Source: Marsupella aquatica (Eukaryota > Marchantiophyta). Taken from it: 64,000 bases of DNA. The stretch's first letter is position 1; each line of letters begins with the position of its first letter. Made by a program: the position numbers and the translations under genes. Positions 22,195-33,699 of the stretch are shown in pieces. The notes under the pieces are model-generated. The model did no database searches and had not been told where the DNA came from. It saw only the letters and a program-made list of their open reading frames with translations. The DNA is taken from the NCBI GenBank assembly GCA_973895155.1, contig OZ316894.1, positions 5,890,001 through 5,954,000 of the forward strand, in the 5' to 3' direction.

Positions 22195-23400
22195 GACTCA
22201 ACCAGTCTGGTTTGGGGACTCTCTCCCTCCCGGCTGGTTAGACTTCCCGTTAGCTGGTCTCAAACCTCAAAATTTGATGGACCTAGCCGGGGACCTAGCT
22301 TAACTTACAAACTCAACAAGTTATGGACTACCAAATCCACAATTCCACAAATGTTTCCTATAAAGATTGGTCCGATGCCATGACTGTACATCACTGCATG
22401 ACTGTACGTCACTGTAGAGACTAGTGAAAAATGGTGACATACTTAACCCTGTGAGAAAGCTCTGGTAATTTGTTGTGGTCAAAAGCCATCATCAGCAACT
22501 CTGAATCGTTGAGATGCCCTATTGGATCCCTGGGTATCTTTCCCTTGTGGTTACCCTAGAGAGAAGCATAGTCCAAAGTTTATTGTCTATCTTCTATTGG
22601 TTGGGTCTCCTTTCCATGTCAAGGCAACAAGAGAAGAAACTAATTAATGGAAATAGTTTTGTTTAGCTCAGCCTAGTCAGTTTTGGGGCTCTGATTTAAC
22701 CCTCTCTCCCTTGTGGTTGAAGTCCCTATTGGATCCCTATGTACCTTCCCTTTGTGATTACCCCTACAAAGGGTCATGCTCTGAAGTTGATGGTCTATTC
22801 TCTGTTGGATGGGTCTGCTTTTGGGTACAAGGCAAAAAAAATGTCAATGGGTGGGAAGTAACAAAAAGGCTTGCCGGAACTTTTAAGTGACAAAAAGGCT
22901 TGCTGGAACTTTTTTTCACACACCACAAACCCAAAATACTGTCCGACAAAGGTCGCCCAGTACTCTCAGACAAGGAGGAAAGGTAGTTTTATTTAGCTCA
23001 GCCAAGTCTGGCTTGGGGCCCTAATTTAACCCTGACTCTCTGACTCCTGGTTTGGGTACCTATTGGATCCCTGGGTATCTTCCCCTCTAGATCGGTTGCA
23101 TGGGTCTCCTTTGGGTTTCAAGGCACCAAAACTTGCACGGAAAATAATGAAAATTAAAATTCGTTTGACTCAGCCAAGTCCGGCTTGGGGCCCTGGTTTA
23201 ACCGTCTCTCCTCCTGGGTAGAGTTCCTGTTAGATCCCTAGGTATAGTCCCCTTGTGGCTCCCTAATTAAAGTGGTGCATGCTCTCAAGTTGATCATCTA
23301 TTCTCTATTTGGAGGGCTCTGCTTTGGGTTGCAAGGCAAATAAAAGCTCCTCTGAAACCCTTCAAAAAAACAGGATCTCCTCTGAAACCCTGCAAAATGA
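22195..23400. repeat. Degenerate tandem array of long (170-300 bp) units
   Basis: Four or more units share this order: CTCAGCCAAGTC, GGCTTGGGGCC, TTTAACC, CTATTGGATCCCTGGGTA, CCTTGTGGTTA, a GCTCT-GAAGTTGAT phrase, CTATTCTCTRTTGG, GGGTCTGCTTTGGGT and AAGGCAA. Starts lie near 22196, 22672, 22997 and 23165; a partial unit lies near 22505. Units differ by indels, so the array is old. No coding frame follows the periodicity. Confidence 0.75.
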
Positions 23401-25456
23401 CAGGATAACCTGTGCTGGTGCAGAGAGTGTTACCTAGCATTAAAGTAGTCTGTTTTGTCTAAATTGCAAAAAGCACACTGCTTGGGACCACCAGACCGTG
23501 GAAGCTCCTTATTTGAAACGAGCAAAGGAACCTGTTCGAAATCCAACATGCCCTCCCACATTAGTGCGTAATGTGAAACAATGGAGAGATATTGACTGCA
23601 GTGATTGTAACCCAGGTAAACATGCTGACATAATCCTCAGTTTCGTGCAAGGCTCTGCAGATAGATTACAGGCAGTGAAAAAGAATAGCAGTTCTGTTTG
23701 TCTAGAAGAAAAGGGTCAAACAAACTACAATGTAGGAAAAGGCAAAAGAGGTCCAAGGCTGGCAAACACCAAAGTCACAAGTGAGCAAACCTTTCTTTTC
23801 CTCTCTTTAGTGAGCAAAGGCAAACTTGGAAAGAGGGAAAATAAACAAACAAACAAAAAGTTTCTCATCTTTGCTTTCATATCTGACATATCCTTTTTGT
23901 CTAGACACTTTTTATTTTCGTTTCAGGGCCTTTACAGAACAATGATGCTCTGGCTTTGGTTTTCAGTCAGCACTTATGTTCGTTGTCCCCTGAATCTCAT
24001 TTGTTGTTTTGTTCCTTTTTGAGTCTTTGTTCCTTTTTGAGTCCTTGTTTCTTACTGGGGGTCCCATCTTTGTTTTTTGTTTTTTGGAAAGGGGGGCGCA
24101 GAGGCCGTCAAAAACAGGCAAGGCGGCGAAGACCACCCAAGAAGGAACCAAACTGGACCCAAGGGGGTCCCATCTTTGTATAATTGTCTTCACAGGTTAT
24201 GAAAGCAAACTAGATTTTCAAGCGATTTCCAATTGGCTGTTCTTATGCTTAAAATGACTACATAGACGCTGTCAGCCACGTCTCGAGCTGGATCTACAGA
24301 ACAGTACAGTTGGGTAGCAATGTGGCTGGCTGGGCATGGTGATCAATCCTGCAAATTCAAGGTTGGACAATCTTATCCATTGCTTTAACTATCTTACATG
24401 TTTGGCAGTTGCTAGTAAACATATGCGACTTGTGAATAACAAAATGTATATTTTAAGGTAATAATGGTATGTGTAAATCTAGTAAGGCATTTCGATGCTT
24501 TTTCAAAGTTCAAACAGTGAACTAGGCAATTCTGAAGTACCACATTGAAGCTTTGCACGACACTGTTGCAAACAGACTAATCAGTCTTTCGACTAAGACT
24601 TGAGGACATGAACGTGTTTGTGAAAAGCCATACTAGCTGCTCTGTTTGTTCTTCTTGACGCCTGCCTTGGTTGGTCATTAGAGGATTTCATTATAAACTT
24701 CTGTCGCTTGCAGGGAACTGCTGAGAGTGACAAATCAGACCATCACTTCAGCAGTGTTGGGTTCTTAGAACCCAGTAATGATTTAATTGAATCTCGCTAG
24801 TTGCTAAGCACCTGCCTGAGACAGCTGAGTACTGCAAGAAATAACGCACTAGCGATATACATCGAAACAAGATCGGCTCAAATTTGCAAATCAACATAAC
24901 TGGCGTATGTTTCAACTCTGGCACTGTCCAAATACGCAAGCTAGAGATACACACAACAAGGGAGAGTGAACTCTGAAAGCAGAGATCCCTTATTTGAAAG
25001 ACACTAGCATCCCTAAAGTTAACAAAGTGATAGAGCTTTGGCTGCAATGTGCACCGAGGATGAAAGCAATGTTGTTAAAATAGTAAATGTACCATGGCCC
25101 AACAACTCACGCTTCCCCTTCGTTTGACTGAGCAACAAAATTTCTGGAAGGTCCGATCCTTCTCTAGTAACAGTCCTGCGGACAACGAGCATATTAGAAT
25201 ACTATCTCTGACTGTTGAGACGAGCATTGCATAACATCAATCAGTTTCGGCCAAACCTGTCATCAAGCACTGAACATTCAATTTTTTTAATGTTTAATTG
25301 AACATCATGGTAACATATGACCTCGAAAATGCGTGAGATTGCTGGTCCTTAGAAAAATTGAGGAGCTGTCACCTGATTGGAAGACTTTCATCATTGTGAG
25401 CAAGCAGGGAATGTCAATTGCAGGTAAACATCCAGAATCCACAACTTTTGACAGAG
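23401..25456. other. Intergenic, no supported gene
   Basis: A 174-codon open frame at 23498-24022 (+) begins with ordinary composition but ends in low-complexity hydrophobic sequence, and has no recognisable domain. GGGGGTCCCATCTTTGT is repeated exactly at 24057 and 24163. The stretch next to 25457 is probably 3' UTR of the minus-strand gene. Confidence 0.45.
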
Positions 25457-26578
25457 TCAGTCACTGCAGATGACACTTTCTCTTTGTTGGTGCCAATCGT
25501 GGACTCCATTCATCAACTGAGAGGACGCCTCTTCACTGAAAGTTTCTAAAGAAGGTAAAGGTCCTGAAAGGACCATGACATTTCTTCCCTCATCCTGCAA
25601 TTGTTTGAGGTTGATCTCTCCATTGAAAGCTACAGAGAGGGCAGAGGTGGTGGCATCCACCCCCTTCCTCCATTCCTCTGTCTCCAAAACAACTTCTTGG
25701 TTCACATCTAATTGCCTATCGGCCACCGGGGGGCCACCACAATTCACCATTACCCTTCCCCCAGGTAGGAGTCTTCTCCGAAGCATAGCCCATACGGCAC
25801 TACTCTTGAGACCTTCGCAGATTCTCCCGTTACTGTATAAGTCCACAATCAAGCCTGCAAAACGACCTTCAGCCATGGAATCTTCCTTCAAAGCATCCCC
25901 AACATGAACCACCAATGCAGGTCCAGGCGTCACTTTCCTATAATTATGTTGAGCTCGTCCTTTTCTGTCAAAATCTTTCTGCCCTGAAACCTCCAGATCA
26001 GCCAGGCCAAAATAGGCACGACCCACTCTTACTACTTCAGCATCAATCTCCCACCCTTCCAATTGTCTCGAAGGCCACTCATGCAGTAGAAGCCTGGCTA
26101 CTGTCCCAGCTCCGAGACCCAAGACTGCTATTGGACCAGGAGGCACGAGCACTGGCAGAATTATATATTCGTCGTAGTAAGCTCCTGTCCACACTCGTTG
26201 ATCGTGCCAGTAGACACTGTGGACGAGATTTCTGCTGTCAAGCTTGAGGATGTAAGCCCCTGCAAACTCATGGTCTGCATCAGATCCAACCTCAATTACA
26301 GAAATCTGATTGAATGGACTGGTAAACTCGTCAACCAGCCATGCCTCACTGTTGTTATCCTCAGTGTCATGAGAAACCTGTTCAGTATCCATGGCATGGG
26401 AACATACGAGAAATCGTTCATATAGAACTGAACCTGATCTCGTGCCTGAGCTCATAGAAGACTTCTGAATGTGGCACTTCACAAGATTCCCGGATTGGCG
26501 AATGCGACGCTCGAAACTTGTCGTGGGAGTCGTACCCAGTAGACCCAACTGAGCTCCCACAGGTGTAGCAGCCCACAT
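25457..26578 (-). CDS. Spermidine-synthase-like SAM-dependent methyltransferase-fold protein, 373 aa
   Basis: A single exon from ATG at 26578 to TGA at 25457. The Rossmann motif AVLGLGAGT (residues ~151-159) is the SAM/decarboxylated-SAM binding loop. EGWEIDAEVV (~174-183) supplies the acidic ribose-binding residue. Later segments GDALKED, LIVDLYSNG and LLPGGRVMVNCGG match beta strands 4-5 of plant spermidine-synthase-like proteins annotated as SAM-dependent methyltransferases. The N-terminal ~45 residues are Ser/Thr/Arg-rich and nearly free of acids, which suggests a plastid transit peptide. The family is related to aminopropyltransferases, but true polyamine synthase activity is not established for this branch and I do not assert it. 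It is transcribed divergently from the aminoacylase gene 1.6 kb away. The frame is intact. Confidence 0.85.
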   Translation of the reverse strand: MWAATPVGAQLGLLGTTPTTSFERRIRQSGNLVKCHIQKSSMSSGTRSGSVLYERFLVCSHAMDTEQVSHDTEDNNSEAWLVDEFTSPFNQISVIEVGSDADHEFAGAYILKLDSRNLVHSVYWHDQRVWTGAYYDEYIILPVLVPPGPIAVLGLGAGTVARLLLHEWPSRQLEGWEIDAEVVRVGRAYFGLADLEVSGQKDFDRKGRAQHNYRKVTPGPALVVHVGDALKEDSMAEGRFAGLIVDLYSNGRICEGLKSSAVWAMLRRRLLPGGRVMVNCGGPPVADRQLDVNQEVVLETEEWRKGVDATTSALSVAFNGEINLKQLQDEGRNVMVLSGPLPSLETFSEEASSQLMNGVHDWHQQRESVICSD

Positions 26579-28216
26579 AGTTTCCCTTCAAAGGGGTGAA
26601 CTATCGAGACCTTTGAAAGTAAAAGTGCTAAACCTCGAAAATCTTTGTTAGGAGTCGCAGGATTTCATTTATGCCCCCCGGTGCCAAATTTCCATACATC
26701 GACTATTGTCCACTAAATAAATCTGCAAGGAACAGAGATGGCATTGATTAAGCCCTACGTCCTTCGCGCAACACCTCCAAGTCCTCTGCTTACATTCTCG
26801 GAGAATCCTTGCAAGGTCACCAAATGGCTAGACTTCTGAGACCTAAACTCATTCGAACTTCTGAGGAGAGGTCTGAGCAGGACACAGGAAATCTTCACAG
26901 GTCCTTGGTTAGAGAAACCCGAGAACAGAATCTCTCTCTACCTCACCAAAATTCGCGAATCCTCAACTCGTACCTCAATGGTACCAACTGGGGATGAGTC
27001 CACGTGAATCTGAAGGACTAGAAGCCTCACAAACTATAAACGTCTAGCTCAGCATTCGATCGTTCAGTCTCTCTTGCGTTTTCAGAACTGAGTGAAGAGG
27101 AATGCAGACAGCCTACACTCTGTCGACCAATTTCGGTCGGCCATCCTACTTCCAAACCATCCCTGTGAATTTCTGTCCACAAGGTTCTGCAGCAAGCCAT
27201 TTCTGATCATTTCTGCCGCTTAAACAACAACTGCGGCAACTTTCGGGGTGTCAATCAACTTTCGTAAGAGATTGATGTCAATCACTGCCTTATGGGGAAC
27301 CACTTTCATATTTATCGGGCAACAACCCTTGTGCTAGGTGCGAAGACTGCTATAGTGGGTTTTGGTGTGCTTACAACCCACAGTAGGTCTGAGTAGATTA
27401 CCTCAACTTACTCCTGGGGATCCAACACCCAAATATTACCACCACTCACTCTTGGGCATCCAACACCCTAAGATTGAAGCCTGGATGGCCCACGTGGACT
27501 CGGATGGATAATCCCAACCCGAACGGATTGTCCTAAAATATTATACTTTACTCAGATGGTACAATTTGTTTGTACAAGTGTTCACATTTGGGAGTCTCCA
27601 GTGTGGACTAGTCTTGGGTCCATTGCTCAAAAAGGGGTTGCCCCTCGAAAATCCACCTTCCTGATCGCTTGCGGGAGAAAATGAAAGAAAGTCCTCTCCT
27701 GATGTCTGTCATCTATGCTATGCCCTATGTGTACCTTTGAGACTAGATCCAACAGCTGTTATGGTGCGCTAACTCTGGGAGGAAATTTCAACCTTAGATT
27801 CTGTTGAATTTAAGAGCACATTTGCCCCGATTAGCGGATTCTTGGATTTTTACATCTCTGTAATCTGGGTGGGGCTTAGAAGAATCCGACAAGCGGAAAA
27901 CTGATTAGAATTTGTGAGCTCAGTCACCATTAGCCGGGAAAGAGATTGAATTCACCTACGATGGAAGCCCTCCACTGGCCCAATTTATCTCCTAGTCTCG
28001 ATTGGAAAAGAAGGAACTCCTCGGCTGATACAGCAAATTGAGTGGAAAGATACGGAGAGGGAGAGGCAGAAAAGGGAAACAGGATCAGGTCTTGCAACAG
28101 ACGCTCATCAGGCGGGACGGGAAAACCAGCATAAATGGACTTTGTTGGAGAGCCCTCAGATTTTCTGACTCCACCTCATTCACTCCACGAGACCATCGGT
28201 CCGGAAGTTGCCATCA
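26579..28216. promoter_or_regulatory. Shared upstream region of two divergent genes
   Basis: About 1.6 kb between the start of the methyltransferase-like gene (-) and the aminoacylase gene (+). It should hold both promoters and 5' UTRs. It contains no convincing coding frame, and I could not identify specific TATA or regulatory motifs with confidence. Confidence 0.4.
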
Positions 28217-30827
28217 ATGGAAGTCCAGTATCATCAGCACCGGGTACAGCAAGGTTCACACCACCTCGTCTTCCTCTTTGCAATCCTCACCTTCTCAGCT
28301 GGATGCGGAGTCATTGGAACAATCTCCTTGACAGAAAACGAGGAACTGGTGGTCAAGAGGTTCCAGAGCTACCTGCAGATTGATACATCTCACCCTGACC
28401 CGGACTACACTACTGTCAACAAATTTCTTATCGAACAGGGGACGCAGATTGGGCTGGATGTCCAAGTGATGGAATTCACACCAATGAAGCCTGTGGTGGT
28501 CCTCACCTGGAAAGGCACGGATGCCACTCTACCCTCAGTCGTCCTCAACTCCCACACTGACGTGGTTCCTGCCGAGAGTTTGAAGTGGGTACACAGCCCT
28601 TTTAGCGCCCACATGGACGAAGACGGAAAAATCTTTGCCAGAGGGTCCCAAGACATGAAATGTGTGGGCATGCAGTACTTAGAAGCCATTAGGAATCTGA
28701 GAGCTGCACGATTCAAACCAATAAGGTCAATTCACGTTGTCTACGTCCCTGATGAGGAGATTTTTGGAGAAGATGGGGCGCAGAAGTTCATCCAGTCTGA
28801 TGAATTCAAGGAGCTGGATGTTGCATTCATCCTGGATGAGGGCGCTCCTTCTCCTCGAGATGAGTACCTAGTGTATAATGGAGAAAAGATGCCGTGGCCG
28901 TTCGTAGTTAGGGCCTCAGGGAGTCCAGCTCATGGGTCCAGAATGTTCGATGGCATGGCGGTGCAAAATTTGAGGGAGACTCTCATGAAGATCGATGAGT
29001 TCCGAACGGTCCAGTTTGACAGAGTGAAGTCTGGCGACGCTGCAGAAGAAGAAGTCGTTTCCATCAACAATGTCTTTCTCAAAGCTGGCACTTCTACCCC
29101 CACGGTCTGCCCCTTCTTGTTCTCTGAAGGATAGCCTTGAGTGTTCACTTTGCTTCAGCGCTGTAGTATTTGTACAATTCAGGTCCCATTGCCACTAGAA
29201 TCTCTATTCATTCTTTCTCTCGACATTGATTAGTTCTTCAGCTCTAGGTCCCTTTGGCAATTTACTTAGCTTATGTCATTGTCCTAAACTTGAGACTTCT
29301 GACATTTTGGACCCCCTTTGGTTCTTCTCCATCCGGAGACATTTAAATCGATTCATTTCTTCATTCTTTCCTTGTCAAGTTCGTTTCTATAGAGACTAAT
29401 TCTGTTTGTCCTAACGAAACATGTGGGCAGGGCTTTGTTATGAACATGCAGCCATCAGAAGCAGAAGCAGGTTTTGATATGAGGGTGCCACCGTTTGCAG
29501 ATACAGACCTTCTTGAAAAACTGATTGTGGAAGAGTGGGCGCCGGCTTCTCGAAACATGACCGTTAGTGTAAGCGTCTTTTCCAAGAATAGGGCAGCTAT
29601 TCAATGGTTGATATAGCTCCTGAGTTAGAGTTTGCCAACAATTGCTCAGTCCAAGTTGTTCAGGGCTTGTAGATTGCTGTATTCACCACTAATCCACGAT
29701 GAACAAGAAACAAGGTAGGTTACACATTTATGCCGTGCACGGAACAAATCAGCTCTCACGTACTTGTACTTATGCTAAGGCGGTCACCATTAAGCAGTTG
29801 TCTTCATGATCATGTTGCATTAGCTGTCATTTGCCTTTTGAGTTACAATTTTGGCCTTCGAATTGTGAGGTCATTAGAGGTCCCCTTCTGCTTGCTAGCA
29901 ACACTTGCCGATTATCTGAGAAGGTATTACTTGATTTGCATTCGCAAGAACTAGGCAAGTGAACCGCAATTGTTGAAGGAAGATTTTTAGTGGACGTTAT
30001 ATCTGCACTTCCAGCCAACTCATCAGTGAATATTGTCAAGCATTTGAAAGTTTGTTTTTCGTGATTGAACAGTTTATAAAAAAGCGAGGTGTGAAAAACA
30101 AGTTTGGACAGCCAGCTGTGACAGTCGCAGATGATACAAATCCATGGTGGATACGATTGAAGGTTGGGGTCGCTAATGGTGGAGGCAGCCTAGGCAAGCC
30201 CAAAGTCCTCTTTGGTTGCACAGATGCTCGATTCGCCCGATTTGAGGGAATCCCAGCATTTGGATTCTCGCCCATAGCGAACACACCCATGTTGTTACAT
30301 GGTCACAACGAGGTGAGAAAAAGCTATATCTTGGAAAAAGAATTTATTTATTTTACTCCAGAGAAAAACAAATCGACTCCACGCTCGAATTAAGAACTGT
30401 TGTAGTCAAGACTGAAAATGTATTACCAGTGAGAGTCAAGAAGAGTGTTTCTTTAATCAGCCTCTGCTCACGACTTTTCATGGAAAGACCTCAAGTGATG
30501 AGGATTGCCAAGCTACTTTGGAAGATCAAAAGAGTTTATTCTCTCGTTGTATACAACAATCCTGATCTTCTAATTTAAAGCATTAAGACTTCACTAAACG
30601 CTATTGAAAGTGAATCCGTTGGTCCAAACTCTGTCTGTGATGCTGCCACCCTGTTTGTCCTTTTCACTTGCTTCTCCATCTCATGGCTCATCGTACTGTG
30701 GGTTGTACAGTTCTTGCCCGTGAAAGAGTACCTCAAGGGAATCACTGTCTACGAGGAGATCATTAAATCGTTTACAGGACCGGCAATTGAAATGCACAGG
30801 GCCGACACCAGTTCATTAAAAAGCTGA
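28217..30827 (+). CDS. ACY1: Aminoacylase-1 (peptidase M20A), four exons, about 460 aa
   Basis: Exons: 28217-29104, 29431-29568, 30073-30312, 30711-30827. All junctions keep frame with GT-AG introns. The enzyme hydrolyses N-acyl amino acids using two zinc ions. Metal and catalytic motifs are complete: SHTDVVP (H113, D115), GSQDMK (D146), PDEEIFGEDG (E180/E181), LDEG (E208), SPAHGS and, in exon 3, LLHGHNE. VMNMQPSEAEAGFDMR (exon 2) and NPWW (exon 3) are further family hallmarks. Residues ~15-35 are hydrophobic, indicating a signal peptide or anchor as in plant relatives. The length matches the family. The first in-frame ATG of the open frame is at 28217; an upstream exon cannot be excluded. 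The ending SLKS is not a retention signal. The gene looks intact. Confidence 0.93.
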
Positions 30828-32272
30828 GTTGCAAAGTCAATATTCAGAGTTGCTACAGAGTTGTAAAATCTTTCTGAGTGCAATCACCGGTGTACAGATA
30901 GTTGCCCTGCCAGCTTTGCACTCAGCTGTACATAAAGTGTACAGGAAGACGTAGACGCACATCACTCTCAACAGGATACCATGAATCACCCTGTCGCCCA
31001 GTGTTTGTGCCTAGGATAAAAGGTAGGATTCACTATTCTAGACAGACAGAAGGCACAGGCATTTGTCTCCTGAATTGTATCTCTACTCTTTCAGTTTTCC
31101 ACCCTCTTCTTACTCGCACTCTCTATCCCATTCAAATTGTGTATCTGGGGTACAGCCCGTCCCATTATCTGTACAAGACTCTGGGTGTACAGTCCTGCCC
31201 GCTTTACTGAGCAATTTGTAGCTTCAGATCTTCATCATTGTTTTAGATTCAGACATTTCACATGGACTCTTAAGTTGGCTCAAATACATGCTACAGTTAT
31301 AAATTTGCAATATCTGCGACTGAATAAGAGTTTCCTTGTTGTGTGTAATGTTGCATGTTCTATATTTGGTTACCATGGGTGGGGAATTAAAGGCTGTGTT
31401 CATGCTCAACTGACAGTAAAAAGTGTGCTAACCAATTCACTGGGTTTCTGTGATCTTTAAAATGGGGTGCCCATCTTCTCACAATTGCCGGTACACAACC
31501 AACTGCTGGGCATAGCGCCCAGATCCTTCAATTTCTATCCTTCCTTCGATCCGTCCAATATATTTTCTGGTAGCCTGGATTTAGTATTTTGAGGGCCACA
31601 GTGTTTCGTGCAAGCAGTTGCTCTGAGCAGACAAATATTGGGCTTGAGGGACTGGGTTGAGGGAAATTCTACACCGGAGGTCTTAGAGCTTCAGCATGAC
31701 GGACATCGATCGATGTATCTGATGAAGAAAATGAAGCACCAAATGCTCATGACGGAAACAAATTGAAAATTTTGACGACGCTGGGACTCGACTGCTCTTA
31801 TGCTGATGGACAAACATAATTTGGTTGATGAGGGAGGTATCAACGAAATTGTGGCCCACGAGTGCTGATTCCCTGTTCTCCTTCTGCTCACGCGCGATTC
31901 CACTTGCCATCGTATTTTTACTAGAATACCTACTCTGAAGCGTATCAGTGGCAGGTTTTGTCAACAATGAAATTGTCTAATCATATGTGATTCTCGATTC
32001 TCTTACAGATTGTCTTCACTCATTTTAGCTTGTGCTCACTTGAGAGTCGAGATCACAACCCCCTCTTCATAGTATTTTACGAATAACTTCATGCAAATGG
32101 TCTTGAAAGCAATAGGAAAAAGCGAGGTACACCACATCCTCAACTCGGTTAGACAGCGAGTCCTCGTGACTCTAAAGAGGGGGAACTTGCTACAGCATTG
32201 AAACCTGTCTTGCTTTGGGGAACCACAACTTTTGCCCTGGTCTTTCTGGCTTTTTGGCCTTTCTTTTGCTTT
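30828..32272. other. Intergenic, no supported gene
   Basis: The start is probably 3' UTR of the aminoacylase gene. Only short open frames follow; none is recognisable. Confidence 0.5.
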
Positions 32273-32373
32273 CCCTTGATTGGTTTTGTGCCTGAGGGAT
32301 CATGTGTCCTGGTTGGGGTCTTCCCTTGATTGGGTTATTTGCCTGAGGGATCATGTGTCCTAGTTGGGCGTCT
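32273..32373. repeat. 50-bp tandem duplication
   Basis: Units at 32273 and 32323 share CCCTTGATTGG, GCCTGAGGGATCATGTGTCC and GTTGGG, with a few differences. Confidence 0.9.
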
Positions 32374-32956
32374 TTGTTATTTGGCAGCTTGAAATAAAAT
32401 TTATAATCATACTGAATTCTAGACCTACCTCCACGTTTGCCAAAATGCTCAGCTAGATTGATTCAATCGGGAACCCACTTTTCAGGTGGTAAATCTTTTC
32501 TGGATCTGTGAAGTGTGGCAAGGAAACCAGACATGAATTCTAGATGACAGTCATGAATTCCATCCCCAAACCCACTTTCTGCTCATATGGTGTACATATT
32601 ATTCAGATCAGTGAAGTGTGGCAAGGAAAGGTGACAGTCATCTTTAGAAATTTGTAGGTCATTCCATTCTCAATAAAAATTTGAAGATGTTAGACTCATT
32701 GGAAAGATACTTTCAAGCAGTCTCTAACAAACCCCCAGAAAAATAAGATTCCATTGGATATTGAGGGAGACACTGAATGTCAATATTAGCTCCCAAAAAA
32801 GCTTTTGGAAAGGGCAAAGTTTGGAGTAAGCTTTAGAATTTCAGAACACTCAATTATTTATGAAAACTAGAGAGTTTAGACTAGTTAGAAATTTCTTTCC
32901 AAGCCTCTTTTTACGAGCCCAAGAAAAGCCAATCCAGTTGGATATTAAGCCCTAAT

Positions 32957-33197
32957 ATGAGACAACCATAATTGTCTTTACTCTTGATCACCATGAATCT
33001 CCATCCCTAGAATCTTCTTGGCCTAACCCAAATCTTTCATTTAAAATTCCTTGCGTAGCCCCATGAGTAGCATTGGTTTCAAATGAACAATATCAGATTC
33101 ATTCTCAAGTAGGATCAGCATGCCATCCACGTATACTGCCAGCATAATGTCACGAGAAATTATCCAACTCCTTCATGTAAATACAACAATCATAATT
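32957..33197 (-). pseudogene. Fragment of a Copia reverse transcriptase
   Basis: On the minus strand, pieces in shifting frames read NYDCCIYMKEL, AVYVDGMLI, KEF-MKDLG, AKKILGMEIHGDQ and LWLSH. These correspond to the conserved Copia RT stretch around YVDD and the LGMEI motif. The catalytic YVDD has become YVDG, and there are at least two stops and a frameshift. It is a solo fragment without LTRs, unrelated in detail to the element at 8988. Confidence 0.8.
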
Positions 33198-33470
33198 AAT
33201 AGAAAGTAAATTCATGGCATGGATGCTTCCGGAAACACATTGGATTGAAACACAAATGCCAAAATACCTCCACCCAATAAACACAAAAAAATTGAAATTT
33301 GGCAAAATTGGAAATTGAATGCACCATCTTGTAGCCTGTAAGGTAAGCTTTCCAAAACATTAAACAACTTGGCAAACGTCGGACACTTCCATTGAAGTTT
33401 CAATCATGAAAGTGACCGTTACCTCTTCTTCACACAAAACCTTCAATGCACAATGACCAGTGAAGGTTGT

Positions 33471-33645
33471 GACACAGATCGAATTAATTGCAAGGGTACC
33501 TTATAATTCTAGAGGTGTCCATTTATCAAATTATAGCTCAAACTAACGATTAGGACACAGATATATTAATCTCGAGGGTACCCTCTAAGTTTAGGCATGT
33601 CCATTTATCACCTGGCGAAATTTACATTTCTAGGACACAGATTGC
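33471..33645. repeat. 80-83-bp tandem repeat, about 2.1 copies
   Basis: GACACAGAT begins units at 33471, 33554 and 33634. The first two share ATTAAT, GAGGGTACC (AAGGGTACC) and GTGTCCATTTATC (ATGTCCATTTATC). Confidence 0.85.
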
Positions 33646-33699
33646 AAAGGGTCCAACCGCGAGGACACTACAGAACTTCTTGTCACATGATAATGTGAA

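Noticed and set aside
22013-22201. Open frame with repeated ICSGGRVK peptide
   Set aside because: Produced by the 27-bp tandem repeat; no start context or neighbouring exons.
23498-24022. 174-codon open frame on +
   Set aside because: No family match that I recognise, and its second half is low-complexity hydrophobic; could be chance.
25575-26425. Open frames on + opposite the methyltransferase-like gene
   Set aside because: Antisense shadows of the well-supported minus-strand coding frame.
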